7,536 bases of DNA from Armatimonadota bacterium (GTDB lineage Bacteria > Sysuimicrobiota > Sysuimicrobiia > Sysuimicrobiales > Humicultoraceae), in NCBI GenBank assembly GCA_016199305.1, contig JACQGZ010000264.1, positions 1 to 7,536 on the forward strand, written 5' to 3'. The first letter of the stretch is position 1. Each line of letters opens with the position of its first letter. Made by a program: the position numbers and the translations under genes. The notes beneath the pieces are model-generated. The model did not search any database and had not been told where the DNA came from. It worked only from the letters and a program-made list of their open reading frames with translations. Shown in pieces: positions 5,503-7,536 of this stretch.

Positions 5503-5915
5503 GCCCCGTGTTTCGACCCGCCTCCAGACACCTGCCGATGTGTCGCCCGCATGCAGCGATCCATGACCACCTTCAGCCCGGCTGCCCTGGCCTTCGCTGC
5601 GGCCCCCTCGTGGACGATCCCTGGCTGCATCCATACCACCTTGGCCCCGATCTGGATTGCCTGATCGACGATTGGCGAAACCTCCTCGGGGCGGCGGAAG
5701 ATCTGGACCACGTCCACTGCGAATGGGATGGCGAGGAGGTTGGGATAGCTCCGCTCGCCCAGTACTGTCTCGACAGTCGGATTGACCGGAATGATCCGGT
5801 AGCCCTGGGCCTGCAAGTACTTGGCGATATCGTGGCTGGGGCGATCAGGGTTGGGGGAAAGTCCGACCACGGCGATGGTCTTGGTCTCTTCGAGAATCGT
5901 GCCGAGCTCCTTCAT
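5499..5915 (-). CDS. CoA-binding domain protein (YccU-like)
   Basis: This 138-residue protein is a single Rossmann-type CoA-binding domain of the CoA_binding_2 / YccU family, at the usual length. Visible signatures are the nucleotide-binding turn IAVVGLSPNPDRPSH (residues 14-28), PVNP (43-46), VWMQPGI (94-100) and the closing DRCM (119-122) with its conserved cysteine. Proteins of this family bind coenzyme A; most have no known reaction, and their physiological role is unsettled. A strong GGAGGTGA (5929-5922) lies six bases before the ATG. The gene starts 34 bases after merR ends on the same strand, so both are probably transcribed from the merR promoter. A CoA-binding protein in a metal-responsive unit suggests a link to thiol status, but that is inference. 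Confidence 0.9.
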   Translation of the reverse strand: MKELGTILEETKTIAVVGLSPNPDRPSHDIAKYLQAQGYRIIPVNPTVETVLGERSYPNLLAIPFAVDVVQIFRRPEEVSPIVDQAIQIGAKVVWMQPGIVHEGAAAKARAAGLKVVMDRCMRATHRQVSGGGSKHGA

Positions 5916-5949
5916 ACCCTGTCACCTCCGATCCGGAAAGCCTGGGGGA

Positions 5950-6399
5950 TCAAGATGGTTTTCTCAACGCTGCCGTCCGGTCTAGAGGCTGGAGCAGTTG
6001 TTGATTTTCGATGATGTGACAGAAGTGTGTCTTCGCGGCGAGCTCCTCCGGCGGGATGTTGACGGCGGCCTTCTGCAGGCGCTTCAGATCATCGGCCAGC
6101 ATTCGAAGCCCTTTGATCCGCGACTCAATCTCTTTCACCTTCGTGTCGATCAGCATCAGGACATAGAGACAGGGAGAGGTGCCGCGGTCCCGAAAGGCCA
6201 GAACCTCCTTAATCTCCGCTAGGGCGATCCCCAGGGCTTGTGCACTGTGAATGAACTGAAGCCGCTCTACGTCTTTGTCGGCATACTGCCGATAGCCAGA
6301 CTCCGTGCGCCGAGCCGGTGGCAACAATCCGATTTCCTCGTAGTATCGGATGGTCTTGGGATTGACCGCGGCCTGCTTCGCTAACTCGCCGATCTTCAT
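5950..6399 (-). CDS. MerR-family metal-responsive transcriptional regulator
   Basis: This protein has 149 residues. Residues 1-70 form the MerR winged helix-turn-helix (MKIGELAKQAAVNPKTIRYYEEIGLLPPARR, then the wing with GYRQY). A long dimerisation helix (about 78-111) and a short C-terminal tail follow. Only two cysteines are present: Cys77 (GTSPC) and Cys127 (HFCHII), in the positions seen in a broad group annotated as heavy-metal-responsive MerR proteins. MerR dimers bind the stretched spacer between -35 and -10 and activate on metal binding. Two matching operators are present, one in its own promoter (6419-6449) and one before the HMA-DsbD gene. The regulator therefore very likely controls itself, the CoA-binding gene and the HMA-DsbD gene. 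The metal cannot be read with confidence; a soft metal (Cu, Hg, Ag) is the best guess because the target carries a CxxC HMA domain. Confidence 0.93.
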   Translation of the reverse strand: MKIGELAKQAAVNPKTIRYYEEIGLLPPARRTESGYRQYADKDVERLQFIHSAQALGIALAEIKEVLAFRDRGTSPCLYVLMLIDTKVKEIESRIKGLRMLADDLKRLQKAAVNIPPEELAAKTHFCHIIENQQLLQPLDRTAALRKPS

Positions 6400-6418
6400 A
6401 TGCCATCACCCGCGGCCA

Positions 6419-6449
6419 CTATACACCTTCCAGTCGACTGGAATGTCAA
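6419..6449 (-). promoter_or_regulatory. MerR-type promoter/operator for merR and the CoA-binding gene
   Basis: On the minus strand, TTGACA (6449-6444) and GTATAG (6424-6419) are separated by 19 bases. The spacer contains a perfect 16-base palindrome, TTCCAGTCGACTGGAA (6428-6443). The 19-base spacing and dyad symmetry are typical of MerR/CueR-type promoters. The predicted start near 6412 leaves about 13 bases before the merR ATG at 6399. Confidence 0.88.
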
Positions 6450-6546
6450 CAGGGCGGATGAGGCAGCGTACTCAGAGGTATCCGCCGATGGGTTGCGTCC
6501 TTCAACCATCGAGGAGGCGCCCGCGTGGGCGCCGAACTGCACGGCC

Positions 6547-7080
6547 ATGGGTGAACGAGAGGCGCGGCCGCATCTAGACGCCGGCGAGGAGCATCTCCGC
6601 CGCGAGGAGTGGGCGCAGGCGGAGGAGGCGTTCCGACGCGCGACCGCGGCCCATCCCGAGTCGCCCGTCGCCTGGAGCAAACTGGGCGTGACCCTCGCCC
6701 GGCAGCACCGGCTCGAAGAGGCTATCACCGCGCTGCGTCAGGCCATCTCCCGCAACCCGCGCTACGCGCCGGGGCACAGCAACCTCGGCAACGTCTACCG
6801 CGAGCAGGGGCGAACGGCGGAGGCCCTGACCGCCTACCAGCAGGCGGTGGAGGCCGATCCCGACTACTGGATCGCTCATCAGAACCTGGGGGCGCTCTAT
6901 CGCGAACAGGGACGGGTCAGCGAAGCAGTGGGCGAGTTCAAGAAGGCGACGCGCCTGTCGGTGCGCAGCGGGGGCGCCCGCCGGGGATGCTTCGGCCCGA
7001 CGGCCTCCGCGCTCGCGCTGCTCCTGCTGCTCTCCGCCGCCGCGCTCCCGGCTCTCGCCCGCCTGCTCGCGCGGCCGTAG
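6547..7080 (+). CDS. TPR-repeat protein with C-terminal membrane anchor
   Basis: From the ATG at 6547 this protein has 177 residues. It has about four tetratricopeptide repeats: residues near 11-38, 39-73 (AWSKLGVTLARQHRLEEAI), 74-107 (GHSNLGNVYREQGRTAEAL) and 108-139 (AHQNLGALYREQGRVSEAV). A Gly/Arg linker and one hydrophobic helix near the C-terminus (about 153-172, ALALLLLLSAAALPALARLL) follow, so the TPR domain is probably held at the cytoplasmic face as a tail-anchored scaffold. TPRs bind partner proteins; the partner is unknown. The frame is open back to 6400, but that part overlaps the merR promoter region and does not read like protein. A start at the in-frame TTG 6493 is possible. 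No good ribosome-binding site precedes 6547: GAGGAGG at 6511-6517 is too far away. The start is therefore uncertain. Confidence 0.82.
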   Translation: MGEREARPHLDAGEEHLRREEWAQAEEAFRRATAAHPESPVAWSKLGVTLARQHRLEEAITALRQAISRNPRYAPGHSNLGNVYREQGRTAEALTAYQQAVEADPDYWIAHQNLGALYREQGRVSEAVGEFKKATRLSVRSGGARRGCFGPTASALALLLLLSAAALPALARLLARP

Positions 7081-7135
7081 AGACTCTCCTCTGCGCGGGG
7101 ACGGGGAATCAGGTGTGCCATCCCGCCGTTCTGGG

Positions 7136-7141
7136 TATAGT
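7136..7141 (+). promoter_or_regulatory. Probable -10 of the thioredoxin promoter
   Basis: TATAGT lies 33 bases before the thioredoxin ATG, at a fitting distance for a start near 7148 and a leader containing the AAGGAGGA ribosome-binding site (7157-7164). The -35 region (about 7113-7119) matches consensus poorly, so the call rests on the -10 alone. Confidence 0.4.
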
Positions 7142-7173
7142 GGGGTAGTCGACATCAAGGAGGACGCTTCGAG

Positions 7174-7512
7174 ATGGGCGCACCTGTGCACGTGACGGAA
7201 CAGAGCTTTGAGAAGGAAGTGCTGAAGGCGGAGACGCCCGTGCTGGTGGACTTCTGGGCCGAGTGGTGCGGGCCGTGCCGTATGATCGCGCCGATCGTGG
7301 AAGAGTTCGCCCGGGATTATGAGGGGAAGATGAAGGTCGCCAAAGTCGACGTCGACGACAACGCGAACATCGCGGTGCGGTACAACATCATGAGCATTCC
7401 CACTCTGGGGGTGTTCAAGGGCGGGGAGCTCGTCGAGCGGATCATCGGGTACATGCCCAAGGGGGAACTGAAGCGACGGGTGGAGGCCGCCCTCGCCGCA
7501 GGCGTCTCCTGA
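7174..7512 (+). CDS. trxA: Thioredoxin
   Basis: This 112-residue protein is a canonical thioredoxin. It has the active site Trp-Cys-Gly-Pro-Cys (Cys32 and Cys35) in VDFWAEWCGPCRMIAP, the conserved buried Asp of VDFWA, the KVDVDDN strand and turn, the cis-proline in SIPTL and the closing GYMPKGEL. It reduces protein disulfides in the cytoplasm using electrons from thioredoxin reductase, which is not in this window. An AAGGAGGA site (7157-7164) lies nine bases before the ATG. The gene is probably transcribed on its own, 93 bases after the TPR gene. Thioredoxin is the usual electron donor to DsbD/CcdA-type proteins, so it could supply the HMA-DsbD protein encoded nearby; this is inference from family knowledge. 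Confidence 0.97.
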   Translation: MGAPVHVTEQSFEKEVLKAETPVLVDFWAEWCGPCRMIAPIVEEFARDYEGKMKVAKVDVDDNANIAVRYNIMSIPTLGVFKGGELVERIIGYMPKGELKRRVEAALAAGVS

Positions 7513-7536
7513 GGGCCCGGCACGCGGACACACACT

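Noticed and set aside
6574..7533. Long minus-strand open frame (319 codons) opposite the TPR and thioredoxin genes
   Set aside because: It spans two unrelated, clearly coding plus-strand genes and the gap between them, and reads as low-complexity antisense sequence typical of GC-rich DNA.
1..7536. tRNA, rRNA, CRISPR array or intact insertion sequence
   Set aside because: I saw no T-arm-like GGTTCGAATCC motif, no regularly spaced repeats, no rRNA core sequence and no transposase with inverted ends.

Overview
This is a GC-rich bacterial window whose codons mostly end in G or C. The organism cannot be named from the sequence. The lexA region carries Bacillus-type SOS boxes (CGAAC-N4-GTTCG), as used by Firmicutes, Actinobacteria and several other Terrabacteria lineages. 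lexA also appears to be transcribed without a leader, which is common in Actinobacteria and Deinococcus-Thermus. An uncultured, possibly thermophilic, Terrabacteria-type lineage is my best guess, held loosely.

Layout on the + strand: the last codons of an upstream gene may end at 35. lexA (129-767) follows, with two SOS boxes and a near-consensus promoter. Its stop codon overlaps a small tail-anchored protein gene (764-1006). The stretch 1007-1587 has no intact gene. It holds a decayed minus-strand remnant and two strong hairpins that lie in the probable leader of the next unit. That unit, 1588-4058, is a tight three-gene cassette: a YeeE/YedE (TsuA-type) sulfur-compound transporter, a TusA/YeeD-type sulfur carrier, and an exported YVTN/cytochrome-d1-like beta-propeller.

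Layout on the - strand: a 3' fragment of hisA (4113-4330) lies downstream of the propeller gene and marks a rearrangement scar. Beyond it is a metal-response unit read right to left: a MerR-family regulator (6399-5950), a CoA-binding YccU-like protein (5915-5499), and an HMA domain fused to a DsbD/CcdA-like membrane electron carrier (5450-4356). Two copies of the same dyad operator serve this unit. One is in the merR promoter; the other overlaps the stop codon of the CoA-binding gene and drives the HMA-DsbD gene. Both have the stretched 19-bp spacer typical of MerR-activated promoters.

At the right end, on the + strand, are a TPR protein with a C-terminal membrane anchor (about 6547-7080) and a canonical thioredoxin (7174-7512).

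A shared theme, by inference, is sulfur and thiol chemistry. The cassette brings in and relays reduced sulfur. The DsbD-like protein would carry reducing equivalents across the membrane, for which thioredoxin is the usual cytoplasmic donor. The MerR regulator links that step to a thiol-binding metal. Points most worth following are the propeller attached to the TsuA-TusA pair, the duplicated MerR operator around an HMA-DsbD fusion, and the small membrane protein coupled to leaderless lexA.
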